Notes: generated by a model not told the origin, from the letters alone. A DNA stretch of 63,379 bases from Sphingomonas sp. ERG5 (GCF_000803065.1 NZ_JSXI01000039.1:1-63379), one strand, 5' to 3'. Counted from the stretch's first letter, positions 37,562-47,387 are shown. Numbers and translations: made by a program.

Positions 37562-37646
37562 GCGGGCGTGGCGGAACTGGTAGACGCGCCTGGTTTAGGT
37601 CCAGGTATCGCAAGATGTGGGGGTTCGAGTCCCTTCGCCCGCACCA
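37562..37646 (+). tRNA. tRNA-Leu(UAG)
   Basis: The 85-base class II tRNA has acceptor GCGGGCG/CGCCCGC, D arm with TGGTAGACG, anticodon stem CCTGG/CCAGG around TTTAGGT (anticodon UAG), a long variable arm (TATCGCAAGATGT) and T arm GGTTCGAGTCC, with encoded CCA. Confidence 0.96.
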
Positions 37647-37709
37647 GTCCCGCTACAGTTTGCGGGACCTTCGCTTCCTGGAATTTCGGATAAGGCTTGA
37701 GTAGTTATC

Positions 37710-39347
37710 ATGCAGACTGTCGAGACGTTGAACGAGGGCCTGAAGCGCGCCTACACGCTGAAGATCACCGCGAAGGACATCGATTCCAAGGTCGATGCCG
37801 AGCTGAAGCGCGTTGCGCCGCAAGTGCGTATGCCCGGCTTCCGCCCCGGCAAGGTGCCCGCGAATCTCGTACGCAAGATGCACGGCCCGGCGCTGGCGCA
37901 GGACGCGCTCAACAGCTCGATTCAGGAAGGCGTGCAGCAGTTGCTCGCTGAACAGAAGCTGCGCCCCGCGATGCAGCCTTCGGTCAGCCTCGAAAATGAT
38001 TACGAGCCCGGCAAGGACGCCGAGCTGAAGGTCGAGCTGGAAGTCCTGCCCGATGTGCCGACTCCTTCGATCGACGGCTTGACGCTCGAGCGCCTGACCG
38101 TCGCAACCGATGAGACCGCGCTCAACGAACAGCTGCAGAAGTTCGCTGACCAGCAGAAGCGCTGGGAAGATGCCAAGGCGACCTACAAGGCGAAAGCCGG
38201 CGATCTGGTCGTGATGGATTTCCTCGGCAAGGTCGGCGATGTCGCATTCGACGGCGGTACCGGTGAGGACATGTCGGTCGAGATCGGCTCGGGCCGTCTG
38301 ATCCCTGGATTCGAGGATCAGGTCATCGGTGTGAAGACCGGTGACGAGCGCCAGATCAACGTGACGTTCCCCGACGATTACAATGTCGACACGCTGAAGG
38401 GTAAGCCCGCGACGTTCGACCTGACGATCAAGGCGGTGAAGACCGCCGGAGAGACCAAGATCGACGACGAACTCGCGACGTCGCTCGGCCTGGAAAGCCT
38501 CGAGCAGCTCAAGGGCCTGCTCAAGGGCCAGATCGACCAGGAGCTGAACGGCCTGACTCGCACCCATATGAAGCGCAAGCTGCTCGATCAGCTTGCCGAG
38601 GGTCATGATTTCCCGGTTCCGCCATCGATGGTTGAAGCCGAGTTCAATCAGATCTGGTCGCAGCTCGAGCATGAAGCGAGCCATGAGGAAGATCCGGCGG
38701 CGGCGATTGCCGAGATGGAATCCGAGCGCGCGGACTATCGTGACATCGCCGAGCGCCGCGTGCGTCTTGGCCTGCTCCTGTCGGAAATCGGCCAGGCCAA
38801 TGGCGTCGAAGTCAGCCAGCAGGAAATGAACCGCCTGATCGCGCAGGCCGCGCAGCAGTACGGCCCGGAAGATCGCCAGCGCTTCATGGCTTATGTGCAG
38901 CAGGAGCCGATGGCGGCCGCCCAGCTGCGCGCCCCGCTGTACGAGGACAAGGTGGTCGACTTCCTGTTCGAGAAGGCGACGATCAGCGATCGTGAAGTGA
39001 CCCGCGAAGAACTCGAAGCGGCGATCGAGTCGGAAGATGGTCACGTTCATGGCCCAGGTTGCGGCCATGACCATGATCACGATCATGACGCCAAGCCCAA
39101 GGCGAAAAAGGCCGCTGCCAAAAAGGCTGCTCCCGCTGAGGCCGCTGCCGTCGAAGAGACGCCGGTCGAAGCGAAGCCCGCCAAGAAGGCCGCCGCGAAA
39201 AAGGCTGAGGCTCCTGCCGAAGTCGTCGAAGAGGTGAAGCCGGCTGCAAAAAAGGCCCCCAAGCCCAAGGCTGAAGCGGCTCCGGCCGAAGAGGCTGCGC
39301 CGGCGAAGAAGCCAGCAGCCAAGAAGCCGGCGGCGAAGAAGGCGTAA
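37710..39347 (+). CDS. tig: Trigger factor with histidine-rich and Lys/Ala-rich C-terminal extension
   Basis: This 545-residue chaperone binds nascent chains at the ribosome exit. The ribosome-binding motif GFRPGKVP is at 43-50; a peptidyl-prolyl isomerase domain (about 150-235: GDLVVMDFLGKV, SGRLIPGFEDQVIG) and a helical C domain follow. Usual length is 430-450. Here, after about residue 443, comes GHDHDHDHD preceded by HVHGPGC, then some 85 residues of Lys/Ala/Pro repeats (KKAAAKKAAPAEAAAVEE). The tail looks like a metal- and nucleic-acid-binding extension. Upstream of clpP and clpX, as in many bacteria. Confidence 0.97.
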   Translation: MQTVETLNEGLKRAYTLKITAKDIDSKVDAELKRVAPQVRMPGFRPGKVPANLVRKMHGPALAQDALNSSIQEGVQQLLAEQKLRPAMQPSVSLENDYEPGKDAELKVELEVLPDVPTPSIDGLTLERLTVATDETALNEQLQKFADQQKRWEDAKATYKAKAGDLVVMDFLGKVGDVAFDGGTGEDMSVEIGSGRLIPGFEDQVIGVKTGDERQINVTFPDDYNVDTLKGKPATFDLTIKAVKTAGETKIDDELATSLGLESLEQLKGLLKGQIDQELNGLTRTHMKRKLLDQLAEGHDFPVPPSMVEAEFNQIWSQLEHEASHEEDPAAAIAEMESERADYRDIAERRVRLGLLLSEIGQANGVEVSQQEMNRLIAQAAQQYGPEDRQRFMAYVQQEPMAAAQLRAPLYEDKVVDFLFEKATISDREVTREELEAAIESEDGHVHGPGCGHDHDHDHDAKPKAKKAAAKKAAPAEAAAVEETPVEAKPAKKAAAKKAEAPAEVVEEVKPAAKKAPKPKAEAAPAEEAAPAKKPAAKKPAAKKA

Positions 39348-39481
39348 ACGCGGTTCTTCGCCTCCCGTCGTCCCCGCGCAAGGGCCACCCATCAAGGCAA
39401 TATTTTGATGGGGCCCGAAAACGGGGGGCTTCTTCTTCAGGTTTGAAGAAGCCGCTTCGGGTGGATGGCGAAAGGCAGCGA

Positions 39482-39501
39482 GATTCCCGCTTTCGCGGGA
39501 A
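39482..39501. repeat. Short palindromic element ATTCCCGC-TTTC-GCGGGAAT
   Basis: The 8-base arms are perfect and are followed by GACGGGTGGGG. The motif CGGGAATGACGG recurs widely between genes in sphingomonads, from general knowledge. It lies just before the glycosyltransferase start in a 170-base gap that also holds GGCTTCTTC/GAAGAAGCC at 39427-39453. Confidence 0.55.
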
Positions 39502-39519
39502 TGACGGGTGGGGAATGGT

Positions 39520-40476
39520 GTGACGCAAACTGTCGATGGCCAAGCGCTGCACCCCCGCATCGCCGTGCTGCTGCCATGCTATAATGAGGAAACGGCGATC
39601 GCGCAGACGGTCGCCGGTTTCCGTGCGGTGCTCCCGCACGCCACGATCTACGTCTATGACAATAACAGCCGCGATCGGACGATCGAAGTCGCGAAAGCGG
39701 CCGGTGCGATCGTGCGCAGCGAACGTATCCAGGGCAAGGGCAATGTCGTGCGCCGCATGTTCGCGGACATTGACGCCGACATCTATGTCATGGCCGATGG
39801 CGATGCGACCTATGATGCCGCATCCGCGCCGGCACTGATCGCGCGGGTGCTGGACGAAAAGCTCGACATGGTGGTCGGTTCACGCGTCACGCAGGAAAGC
39901 GCTGCCTATCGCCGCGGCCACCAATTCGGCAATCGCGCGATGACCGGCATCCTGGCGCGCCTGTTCGGGCGCAGCTTCACGGATATTTTTTCCGGCTACC
40001 GAGTCTTTTCGCGCCGTTTCGTGAAGAGTTTTCCGGTCCTGTCCTCCGGTTTCGAGATCGAAACCGAAATCAGCGTCCATGCGCTCGAACTGAAGATGCC
40101 GGTCGGCGAGATCGAGACGCCTTATTATGCGCGTCCCGAAGGATCGGTGTCGAAGCTCAACACCTATCGCGATGGTTTCCGCATCGCGCGCACCATCGCG
40201 ACGCTTTACCGGATCGAGCGGCCGATGCTTTTTTTCGGCATTATCGCGGGCTTGCTCGCCGCACTTGCGGTGATTCTCGCGGTACCGCTGGTCCTGACTT
40301 ATATGGATACGCACCTGGTGCCGCGCTTCCCGACCGCGATCATGGTGACGGGCCTGATCATCCTCGCTTCACTCAATATCTTTGCCGGGCTGATCCTCGA
40401 TACGGTGGTGCATGGCCGTCGCGAGGTACGGCGACTGGCTTATCTGGCGCATCAAGCTCCCGGCAACGGGGGTTGA
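39520..40476 (+). CDS. Family 2 glycosyltransferase, dolichyl-phosphate-sugar synthase-like
   Basis: This membrane glycosyltransferase has a GT-A domain beginning IAVLLPCYNEE, with YVYDNNSRDRTIEVAKAAG and the metal-binding DGDATYDA; SGYRVFSRRFVKSFPVLSSG is a typical acceptor region. Two C-terminal membrane segments follow (FFGIIAGLLAALAVILAVPL, AIMVTGLIILASLNIF). Relatives transfer a sugar from a nucleotide donor to polyprenyl phosphate. A GTG at 39520 with GGTGGGG upstream is preferred over a GTG four codons earlier. Its sugar is unknown. Confidence 0.87.
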   Translation: MTQTVDGQALHPRIAVLLPCYNEETAIAQTVAGFRAVLPHATIYVYDNNSRDRTIEVAKAAGAIVRSERIQGKGNVVRRMFADIDADIYVMADGDATYDAASAPALIARVLDEKLDMVVGSRVTQESAAYRRGHQFGNRAMTGILARLFGRSFTDIFSGYRVFSRRFVKSFPVLSSGFEIETEISVHALELKMPVGEIETPYYARPEGSVSKLNTYRDGFRIARTIATLYRIERPMLFFGIIAGLLAALAVILAVPLVLTYMDTHLVPRFPTAIMVTGLIILASLNIFAGLILDTVVHGRREVRRLAYLAHQAPGNGG

Positions 40477-40536
40477 ACTCGCTTTCGCCAAGGCCGATGT
40501 AGGCTGTCGCAAGGGCATAAAGGATTCAAGACTTCC

Positions 40537-41238
40537 ATGCATAACCCGTTCGACACCGGCGACTTCATGCGTCCCCTCACTACCGCCGGCTTCGCTGCGC
40601 AGGATCCTCAGTCGGGCCTGGTCCCGATCGTGATCGAGCAGTCCAACCGCGGTGAACGCAGTTTCGACATTTACTCGCGCCTGCTGCGCGAGCGCATCAT
40701 CTTCGTGACCGGTGGGGTGGAGGACCATATGGCCTCGGTCATCAGCGCACAGCTGCTCTTCCTGGAGTCGGAGAACCCCAAGAAGGATATCTTCATGTAC
40801 ATCAACTCGCCGGGCGGTGTCGTCACGGCGGGCATGGCGATCCATGACACCATGCAATATATCCGTCCGCGCGTCGGCACGGTGTGCATGGGGCAGGCCG
40901 CCTCGATGGGCAGCTTCCTGCTTGCCGCGGGTGAGCCGGGCATGCGGGTTGCGCTGACCAATTCGCGCATCATGATTCACCAGCCTTCGGGCGGGGCGCA
41001 GGGCATGGCGTCGGACATCGAGATCCAGGCGCGCGAGATTCTGCGCATCCGGGCACGGATGAACGAGCTTTACGCACAATATACCGGCAAGCCGGTCGAG
41101 GAGATCGAGCGCGCCATGGATCGCGACAAGTTCATGTCGTCGGACGAGGCGAAGGAGTTCGGCCTGATCGATGAGGTGTTCGACAAGCGTCCGGCGATTA
41201 CGGACGAATCGGGCACGCCGGTGCTGCCGGCATCGTAA
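40537..41238 (+). CDS. clpP: ATP-dependent Clp protease proteolytic subunit
   Basis: This 233-residue serine protease forms the two-ring chamber fed by ClpX. Catalytic Ser123 lies in [11 protein letters not shown], His148 in IMIHQPSGG, and Asp about residue 197 in DRDKFMS. An N-terminal 20-30 residue stretch is likely processed. The C-terminal tail beyond [11 protein letters not shown] is slightly extended. It precedes clpX by 116 bases. Confidence 0.97.
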   Translation: MHNPFDTGDFMRPLTTAGFAAQDPQSGLVPIVIEQSNRGERSFDIYSRLLRERIIFVTGGVEDHMASVISAQLLFLESENPKKDIFMYINSPGGVVTAGMAIHDTMQYIRPRVGTVCMGQAASMGSFLLAAGEPGMRVALTNSRIMIHQPSGGAQGMASDIEIQAREILRIRARMNELYAQYTGKPVEEIERAMDRDKFMSSDEAKEFGLIDEVFDKRPAITDESGTPVLPAS

Positions 41239-41275
41239 GGCGATTTTGACACCATTCGTCGTAAGACGATTTTGA
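41233..41275 (+). repeat. 17-base direct repeat between clpP and clpX
   Basis: TCGTAAGGCGATTTTGA (41233-41249) recurs as TCGTAAGACGATTTTGA (41259-41275), one mismatch, period 26. The first copy covers the clpP stop. A stem GCGGGCGG/CCGCCCGC follows at 41293-41318. The repeats fall where a clpX promoter would be expected and may bind a regulator; this is inference. Confidence 0.6.
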
Positions 41276-41354
41276 TTATTGTAGGAATGAAGGCGGGCGG
41301 TCTACCATGGCCGCCCGCACTAGCGCGCCCAAGGGGTTGCGAAGGATGTATTGA

Positions 41355-42623
41355 ATGACGAAGCTCAGCGGTGGCGATTCGAAGAGCACGCTCTATTGCT
41401 CGTTCTGCGGCAAGTCGCAGCACGAGGTGCGCAAGCTCATTGCCGGGCCTACCGTGTTCATCTGCGATGAGTGCGTTGAGCTGTGCAACGACATCATTCG
41501 CGAAGAAACGAAATCCGCGCTCGTCTCGAAAAAGGACGGGGGCGTGCCGACGCCGCAGGAAATCTGCGACGTGCTGGATGATTATGTCATTGGCCAGAAG
41601 CGCGCCAAGCGCGTCCTGTCGGTCGCGGTGCACAATCATTACAAGCGCCTCAACCACGGCCAGAAGGGCGCGGATGTCGAGCTTGCCAAGTCGAACATCC
41701 TGCTCGTCGGCCCGACCGGCTGCGGCAAGACCCTGCTCGCCCAGACGCTGGCGCGAATCCTCGACGTGCCGTTCACCATGGCGGATGCGACCACGCTGAC
41801 CGAGGCCGGCTATGTCGGCGAAGATGTCGAGAACATCATCCTCAAGCTGCTCCAGGCATCGGATTACAATGTCGAGCGGGCGCAGCGCGGCATCGTGTAT
41901 ATCGACGAAATCGACAAGATCAGCCGCAAGGCGGAGAATCCCTCGATCACCCGCGACGTATCGGGCGAAGGCGTGCAGCAGGCGTTGCTCAAGCTGATGG
42001 AAGGCACCACCGCATCGGTGCCGCCGCAGGGCGGGCGCAAGCATCCGCAGCAGGAATTCCTCCAGGTCGACACGACCAACATCCTGTTCATCTGCGGTGG
42101 CGCGTTCAGCGGCCTCGAAAAGATCATCGGCGACCGTCTCCAGGGCAAGTCGATCGGCTTCGGCGCCTATGTCGCGTCGCCGGAGGAACGCCGCACTGGT
42201 GAGACGCTGAAGGCGGTCGAGCCCGAGGATCTGCTGAAGTTCGGCCTGATCCCCGAATTCGTCGGCCGTTTGCCGGTGATCGCGACGCTCGAGGATCTCG
42301 ACGTGCCGGCGCTGGTGACGATCCTGACCGAGCCCAAGAACGCATTGGTGAAACAGTATCAGAAGCTGTTCGACATGGAGCAGGTCAAGCTCGGCTTCAC
42401 CGATGATGCGCTGGTCACGGTCGCCAAGAAGGCGATCGATCGCAAGACTGGCGCGCGCGGACTGCGCTCGATTCTCGAGGGCATCCTGCTCGACACCATG
42501 TTCGACCTGCCCGGCATGGACGGCGTCGATGAAGTGATGATCGATGGCGATGTGATTGAAGGCCGCAAGGAACCGATCCGCGTCTATGCCAAGAAGGACA
42601 AGGCGGGCGCCGGCGCCGCGTGA
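41355..42623 (+). CDS. clpX: Clp protease ATP-binding subunit ClpX
   Basis: This 422-residue AAA+ unfoldase delivers tagged proteins to ClpP. The N-terminal C4 zinc domain (CSFCGKSQ ... CDECVELC, 15-45) binds adaptors; Walker A is VGPTGCGKT, Walker B VYIDEIDK, and the pore loop GYVG follows. The IGF-type ClpP-docking loop reads IGFGAYVAS. Length and spacing are standard. Confidence 0.98.
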   Translation: MTKLSGGDSKSTLYCSFCGKSQHEVRKLIAGPTVFICDECVELCNDIIREETKSALVSKKDGGVPTPQEICDVLDDYVIGQKRAKRVLSVAVHNHYKRLNHGQKGADVELAKSNILLVGPTGCGKTLLAQTLARILDVPFTMADATTLTEAGYVGEDVENIILKLLQASDYNVERAQRGIVYIDEIDKISRKAENPSITRDVSGEGVQQALLKLMEGTTASVPPQGGRKHPQQEFLQVDTTNILFICGGAFSGLEKIIGDRLQGKSIGFGAYVASPEERRTGETLKAVEPEDLLKFGLIPEFVGRLPVIATLEDLDVPALVTILTEPKNALVKQYQKLFDMEQVKLGFTDDALVTVAKKAIDRKTGARGLRSILEGILLDTMFDLPGMDGVDEVMIDGDVIEGRKEPIRVYAKKDKAGAGAA

Positions 42624-42835
42624 TCGCGGTCGCCTGCGATCCTTGATCGTTCCCCGGCAAAGGCTGGGGTCCGGTTGCGAAGCAGGGATGATGCGCGGCA
42701 TCCATCCTAGCCGGGGCCTGTAACAGGGCCCCGGGCTTCGTGAGGCAGTAATCTGCGGATAACTTGCCCCAAATACTGGCCTTGTCGACGATCTGCGGCC
42801 AAGATGGGCCTCAATCGACAGGAGCCGTCCACCGC

Positions 42836-43921
42836 ATGACCCGTAATCCCAGCATTCCGCTCTGGTCGATCATATTACCGCCTGTCGGCCTGATCGCAGT
42901 CCTTGCGTCGGTCGCAAAACTCGGCGGGATCGGTGCGAGCATCGGGGCGATCGTCCTGATCGGTTGTGTACTTGCTGCGGTCCATCATGCCGAAGTCGTC
43001 GCGCACCGTACCGGCGAACCGTTCGGCACGCTGGTGTTGGCGATCTCCGTCACGGTGATCGAGGTGTCGCTGATCGTCTCATTGATGCTCGCCGATGGCG
43101 GCGACGGCGCCACTTTGGCGCGCGATACGGTATTCGCCGCGGTGATGATCATCCTCAATGGCATCGTCGGCCTGTGTCTGCTTGCGGGCGGGGCACGACA
43201 CCATGAGCAACGCTTCGTCCAGCGCGGCGTGAGCGCGACGCTCGCCGTGCTCGGCGCGATGGTGGTGCTGACCCTGGTCCTGCCCAATTTCACCTCAAGC
43301 GTTGCCGGGCCGGTCTATTCCGACAGCCAATTGGTGTTCGTCGCGGTGATGTCGCTGATCCTCTATGCGACCTTCGTGTTGGTGCAGACGGTTCGGCACC
43401 GCGACTATTTCCTGCCTGCCACGAGCGGGGCGCTTCCGGCGGATGCGCATGCCGAACCACCGACCATCCGTACCACATGGATGGCGTTCGGGCTGTTGCT
43501 GGTTGCACTGGTTGCGGTCGTGCTGCTGGCCAAGGGGCTGGCGCCGACGCTGGAAAAGGCCGTGGTCGGGGCCGGATTGCCGCTGACGCTGGTCGGCGTG
43601 GCGATCGCGGCGCTTGTGCTCGCGCCCGAGAGCCTGGCCGCTTACCGCGCGGCGAAGCGCAACCGGTTGCAGACCAGCCTGAACCTGGCGCTGGGATCGG
43701 CGCTGGCGACGATCGGTCTGACCATCCCGAGTGTCGCGGTGGTGTCACTGGTGCTCGATCTGCCGCTCAGCCTGGGCATTGATGCGAAGGGCATCACCTT
43801 GCTGGGGCTGTCGCTGATGGTATCGATCCTGTCGCTCGGCACAGGGCGTACGACCGTGCTGCAGGGGGTGGTGCATCTGGTGATCTTCGCGGCCTATCTG
43901 TTCACGACGATCGTCCCATGA
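42836..43921 (+). CDS. chaA: Ca2+/H+ antiporter, ChaA-like
   Basis: This 361-residue CaCA-family exchanger has about eleven membrane segments. The two alpha repeats carry the ion-binding acid residues: GTLVLAISVTVIEVSLIVSL in the first half and GSALATIGLTIPSVAVVSLV in the second. The family exports Ca2+ or Na+ against H+. The ATG at 42836 has GGAG 9 bases upstream; the frame is open earlier. It overlaps the GNAT gene by four bases. Confidence 0.88.
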   Translation: MTRNPSIPLWSIILPPVGLIAVLASVAKLGGIGASIGAIVLIGCVLAAVHHAEVVAHRTGEPFGTLVLAISVTVIEVSLIVSLMLADGGDGATLARDTVFAAVMIILNGIVGLCLLAGGARHHEQRFVQRGVSATLAVLGAMVVLTLVLPNFTSSVAGPVYSDSQLVFVAVMSLILYATFVLVQTVRHRDYFLPATSGALPADAHAEPPTIRTTWMAFGLLLVALVAVVLLAKGLAPTLEKAVVGAGLPLTLVGVAIAALVLAPESLAAYRAAKRNRLQTSLNLALGSALATIGLTIPSVAVVSLVLDLPLSLGIDAKGITLLGLSLMVSILSLGTGRTTVLQGVVHLVIFAAYLFTTIVP

Positions 43922-44526
43922 CGCTCGAGGTTCCGGCAACGCTGAGCGCAGGGCAGGGGGACCGGGCATCGGTGGCCGCGATGCTCGCCCGGGCCTTTGC
44001 CGAGGATCCGGCAACCTGCTTCATCTTTCCCGATCCGGTGGCGCGCGCCAAACGGTTGCCGCGCCTGTTCGGTCTGTTGTTCGATGGCGACGAATCCACC
44101 GGCATGCGGCTGGTGACGGCTGGCGGCGCGGCTGCGACCCTGTGGCGCGGGCCGGGAAGATCGCGGACGAGCCGTCTCGAGATGATCCGCAGCGCGTGGC
44201 CCATGCTTCGCGCGATGGGCCTCGGAAGCGCGCTCGGTCGGGCGCTGGCGGTGTCGGAGGCGATCGATGCCCATCACCCGGAAGGGGAATTCTGGTATCT
44301 GCATATCGCCGGCTGCGACCCGGCGATGCAGGGGCGCGGCATCGGGCGGGCCGCGGTCCAGGCCGGGCTGGATCGCGTCGCGGGCAGCCGGCTTCCGGTC
44401 TATCTGGAAACACCGCTCGAAAAGAATATCGGCTTCTATCGCGGCCTGGGTTTCGACCTGACCGCAGAATGGCAGGTTCCGAAGAACGGGCCGCGCTTCT
44501 GGTCGATGACGCGATCGGGATCCTGA
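43918..44526 (+). CDS. GNAT-family N-acetyltransferase
   Basis: This 202-residue protein has the acetyl-CoA-binding motif A pattern WYLHIAGCDPAMQGRGIGRA (about 124-143) followed by VYLETPLEKNIGFYRGLGFD, typical of GNAT enzymes. The N-terminal part is variable (MLARAFAEDPATCFIFPDP) and resembles acetyltransferases acting on small molecules. It is coupled to the antiporter gene (ATGA) and converges on a hypothetical gene. Substrate unknown. Confidence 0.88.
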   Translation: MTLEVPATLSAGQGDRASVAAMLARAFAEDPATCFIFPDPVARAKRLPRLFGLLFDGDESTGMRLVTAGGAAATLWRGPGRSRTSRLEMIRSAWPMLRAMGLGSALGRALAVSEAIDAHHPEGEFWYLHIAGCDPAMQGRGIGRAAVQAGLDRVAGSRLPVYLETPLEKNIGFYRGLGFDLTAEWQVPKNGPRFWSMTRSGS

Positions 44527-44553
44527 TTCACCCGGCTGCCGGACCCGGCCAGG

Positions 44554-44904
44554 TTATCGCGTTTCGGCCGCGAGTTTCGCCAGCCAGGCCTTGGCCTGTT
44601 TCGGTTCGCCGACCGCGCTCGGATCGACCGGGCCACGTGACGCCATGAAATCGGCATGCAGATCGAACGGGAGCAGCCCGAGACGCGTGCGGGCATCGTC
44701 GATCGCATCGGCCGCCTCGATCAATTCGTCGATTGCCGGCGCCCAGAGCGCCGCTGCCTGACGATCCCTGTTATGGCCGAACAAACCCCATTTGCCGGTG
44801 GCGCATCGCTCAAGTGCGGCAATCAGCAAGGCGCGATAATCGCTCTCCATGTCCGCCCTGCGTTCGTCCAGCTGCGCCAGCCTGTGGGCCTTCGCCATGT
44901 TCAT
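44554..44904 (-). CDS. Conserved-looking hypothetical protein
   Basis: This 116-residue soluble protein starts at an ATG at 44904 with AAGGA upstream; the open frame continues 39 codons further without support. It is mostly helical: LDERRADMESDYRALLIAAL, then CATGKWGLFGHNRDR, AIDELIEAADAIDDAR and a Lys/Ala-rich end. The GKWGLFGHN motif gives it the look of a conserved small protein, but I recognise no family. It is alone between two convergent or parallel genes. Confidence 0.65.
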   Translation of the reverse strand: MNMAKAHRLAQLDERRADMESDYRALLIAALERCATGKWGLFGHNRDRQAAALWAPAIDELIEAADAIDDARTRLGLLPFDLHADFMASRGPVDPSAVGEPKQAKAWLAKLAAETR

Positions 44905-45051
44905 CGATCCTTGTTGTCTTGAGCCGTTGCCGGGCATCGCCATCCTGTCGATGCCCTGATCGCCGCACCCTATGGTATCGGCGACAAAACCAACAGCTTC
45001 ACGATCCTTGTCTTGGCTCATCGGCAGCGCCTTGAGGGATAGCCAAGCGGA

Positions 45052-45648
45052 TCAGAAGATCCCCGGAACGAAACGGCGCACCCGCGCCGCATAACGATCG
45101 TAAACCTCCCCGAACATGTCGCGCAGCAGCCGTTCCTCCTCGGCGATGCGCAGCCAGGTGCCGATGATATAGAGCGGCACCGACGCGAGCAGGTGCAGTG
45201 GGTGGCCGAATGCAACCGCCATGGCGATCATGAACAGGAACAGCGCGACATAGATGGGATGACGAACATGGGCGAAAGGGCCCGTCGTCACCAGGCTATG
45301 GTCCGACCGGGTTCGCGCCACCAGGCTCCAATTCTGCCCCAGCGCCCGCGCCGAGGTGACGAACAGGCCGATCACCATGGCCATCAGCAGCGTGATCAGG
45401 ACCGCCTGGCCGATCGCAAAGGGGGAAAGAGGATCAAGCCCGACATTGATCGGTCCGAAACCGGCAAAGCCGATGCCGCATCCCTGCACGACGATGCCGA
45501 CCAGCGAACGCCGGGACTTCCGCTGCTGGCCGGCATCTTTCACCGCGCCGCGTCGCGCGACCATCAGCGACAGCAGGAAGATCACAAAGCCGATCGCCAT
45601 GGCCGCCAGGCCCGGCAGGCCGACCGGACTGCTGTGCACGAAGCTCAT
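45052..45648 (-). CDS. Membrane methyltransferase of the isoprenylcysteine/phospholipid type
   Basis: This 198-residue integral-membrane protein has five or so hydrophobic helices. The C-terminal ICMT/PEMT signature is complete: GPFAHVRHPIYVALFLF (SAM-binding RHP) and EERLLRDMFGEVYDRYAARV. Such enzymes methylate lipids or prenylated groups using SAM. The start at 45648 overlaps the peptidase stop (ATGA), so the gene is third in the operon from about 48137. The substrate is not predictable. Confidence 0.85.
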   Translation of the reverse strand: MSFVHSSPVGLPGLAAMAIGFVIFLLSLMVARRGAVKDAGQQRKSRRSLVGIVVQGCGIGFAGFGPINVGLDPLSPFAIGQAVLITLLMAMVIGLFVTSARALGQNWSLVARTRSDHSLVTTGPFAHVRHPIYVALFLFMIAMAVAFGHPLHLLASVPLYIIGTWLRIAEEERLLRDMFGEVYDRYAARVRRFVPGIF

Positions 45649-47369
45649 TTGCCGTTCCCCTTGGCCGCGATGGCGCTCCGCCACGCCTGCAACTCCTCGA
45701 CGGCGATCGACCGTTTGAGAATGCGGCTGTTCGGATCCGTCACGACATGCGCTTCGGGGGCCACAGTGATCGTGCCCGTCCCGCCGGCCATGGCGACGCG
45801 CATGTCCTTGCCGTCGACCTGCACCTCGACCGGCATTGGAAAGGGAAGGTCGCCCGGCACTTTCCAGCTCAAGGTCAGCTTGCTCCCTTCGCGGACCTCG
45901 ATCAACTCGGGCAGGGCGGCCTGACGGAGATAGACGTCGAAAAACCAGCGATGGTCGGCGCCGGTGACCTGATCGACGAATTGCTGATACTCGGCGGTGC
46001 TGCCGTAGCGCGGCGCGAAATTACCCGGTTTCGGATCAGGCCGGCCATAGACGGCAAGGCGGGTGACGTCGCCAAATGCCTGGTCGCCGATCAGATAGCG
46101 CAGCGTGTGGAGCATCCACGACGCCTTGTAATAAATGTCGGTGCCTGGACCGCCCTTGTCGAGCTGATAGACGCCCTCCTCGGTGCGGGTGTGGCCCGAG
46201 ACGATCGCGGCATTGTTGAGGATGTCGGTGCGGTTCGCCAGCATCATCGCGGCATAACGCGCCTCTCCCTCGCGCCAGCGGCCATAGAGTGGCTGCATAT
46301 AGGTGGCATACCCTTCATGGAGCCACATATCGTCCCAGTCGGCGGCGGTCAGCTGATTGGCGAACCATTCATGCGCGAGTTCGTGCTGGAACAGCCAGTC
46401 GAACCCTTCGGGCGCCTTGGCATAGGCGTTGCCATAGCCGTTGATCGTCTGGTGCTCCATGCCCTTGTGCGGGGTTTCGACCACGCCGACCTTCTCGTCG
46501 CCGAACGGATAGGGACCGATGGTGCTCTCGAAGAAATCCAGCGTCGGCGCGAATTCGGCGAACAACGCCCGGGCCTGTTTCTCTTCGCCGGGCAAATACC
46601 AAAATGTCATCGGAAAACTGTTGCCGAAGCGGCTCTTATAGGTGCCGCTGATCTCCTCATAGGGCGCGATATTGAGCGCGATCGCGTACATATTGGGGTG
46701 CTTTGCGCGCCAGTTCCATGTCGTGCGGCCATTGGCGAGTTTGTCGATGCCGAGCAGCACGCCGTTCGACGGCGCCTTCAACCCCTTGGGCACGGTAATG
46801 TGCAGATCGACCAGACGCGGCTCGGCGGTCGGAAAATCGAGACAGGGCCAGAACAGGTCGCACCCTTCGCCCTGAACCGCGGTGGCGATCCAGGGCTGGC
46901 CGGCGGGCGTCCTGGACCAGACAAAGCCGCCATCCCATGGCGCGCGCACTGCGACATGCGGGGTGCCGCCATAGCTGATCTTCGCGGTGACGGTGCCGTT
47001 CGCCGCCACCGGAGCCGGCAGGGCGATGGTCAGACGCCCTTCGGGATTGGCCCAGGCCGATCGCGGCAGCGGCTTGCCGTCGATCGCAATCGCGCTGACC
47101 GGCAGATTGCGGTCGAGATCGATCAGCAATCGGGTCAGCGGCGCCCTGGCGATGAAATTCAGTGTCGCGACGCCGCTGATCGACTGGCTGGCGGGCATCA
47201 CTTCGATTGCGAGGTCGACCGTGTCGAGCTGCTGCTTTGCCTGTTCGGGATCGATCGATCCGCCCGATCGCTGGGTCTGCGCGGTAAGTGGCGGCAATCC
47301 CTTCGGCGGAGGCGTCGCCGCGGCGGTCAGCACGATCAGCGATGCGGCAAGCAGAGGGCGGGCGATCAT
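45645..47369 (-). CDS. M1-family metallopeptidase (aminopeptidase N-like)
   Basis: This 574-residue exported peptidase starts with a signal peptide (LLAASLIVLTAAATPPP). A beta-sandwich N-terminal domain leads to the catalytic domain with GMEHQ in place of GAMEN, zinc motif HELAH (329-333) and the third ligand Glu in HEGYATYM. It lacks the ERAP-type helical domain, resembling short bacterial or leukotriene-hydrolase-like forms. It probably trims peptides in the periplasm. It is between a secreted unknown and a methyltransferase gene in one operon. Confidence 0.93.
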   Translation of the reverse strand: MIARPLLAASLIVLTAAATPPPKGLPPLTAQTQRSGGSIDPEQAKQQLDTVDLAIEVMPASQSISGVATLNFIARAPLTRLLIDLDRNLPVSAIAIDGKPLPRSAWANPEGRLTIALPAPVAANGTVTAKISYGGTPHVAVRAPWDGGFVWSRTPAGQPWIATAVQGEGCDLFWPCLDFPTAEPRLVDLHITVPKGLKAPSNGVLLGIDKLANGRTTWNWRAKHPNMYAIALNIAPYEEISGTYKSRFGNSFPMTFWYLPGEEKQARALFAEFAPTLDFFESTIGPYPFGDEKVGVVETPHKGMEHQTINGYGNAYAKAPEGFDWLFQHELAHEWFANQLTAADWDDMWLHEGYATYMQPLYGRWREGEARYAAMMLANRTDILNNAAIVSGHTRTEEGVYQLDKGGPGTDIYYKASWMLHTLRYLIGDQAFGDVTRLAVYGRPDPKPGNFAPRYGSTAEYQQFVDQVTGADHRWFFDVYLRQAALPELIEVREGSKLTLSWKVPGDLPFPMPVEVQVDGKDMRVAMAGGTGTITVAPEAHVVTDPNSRILKRSIAVEELQAWRSAIAAKGNGK

Positions 47370-47387
47370 GCGGTGCTTTCTTGGAGG

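Noticed and set aside
37653..39560. 635-codon minus-strand frame opposite trigger factor
   Set aside because: Leu/Arg/Gly-rich shadow produced by the repetitive tail of tig.
42713..42740. CCGGGGCC/GGCCCCGG hairpin after clpX as a terminator
   Set aside because: No T tract follows and the sequence belongs to a dispersed repeat-like gap, so the assignment is too weak.
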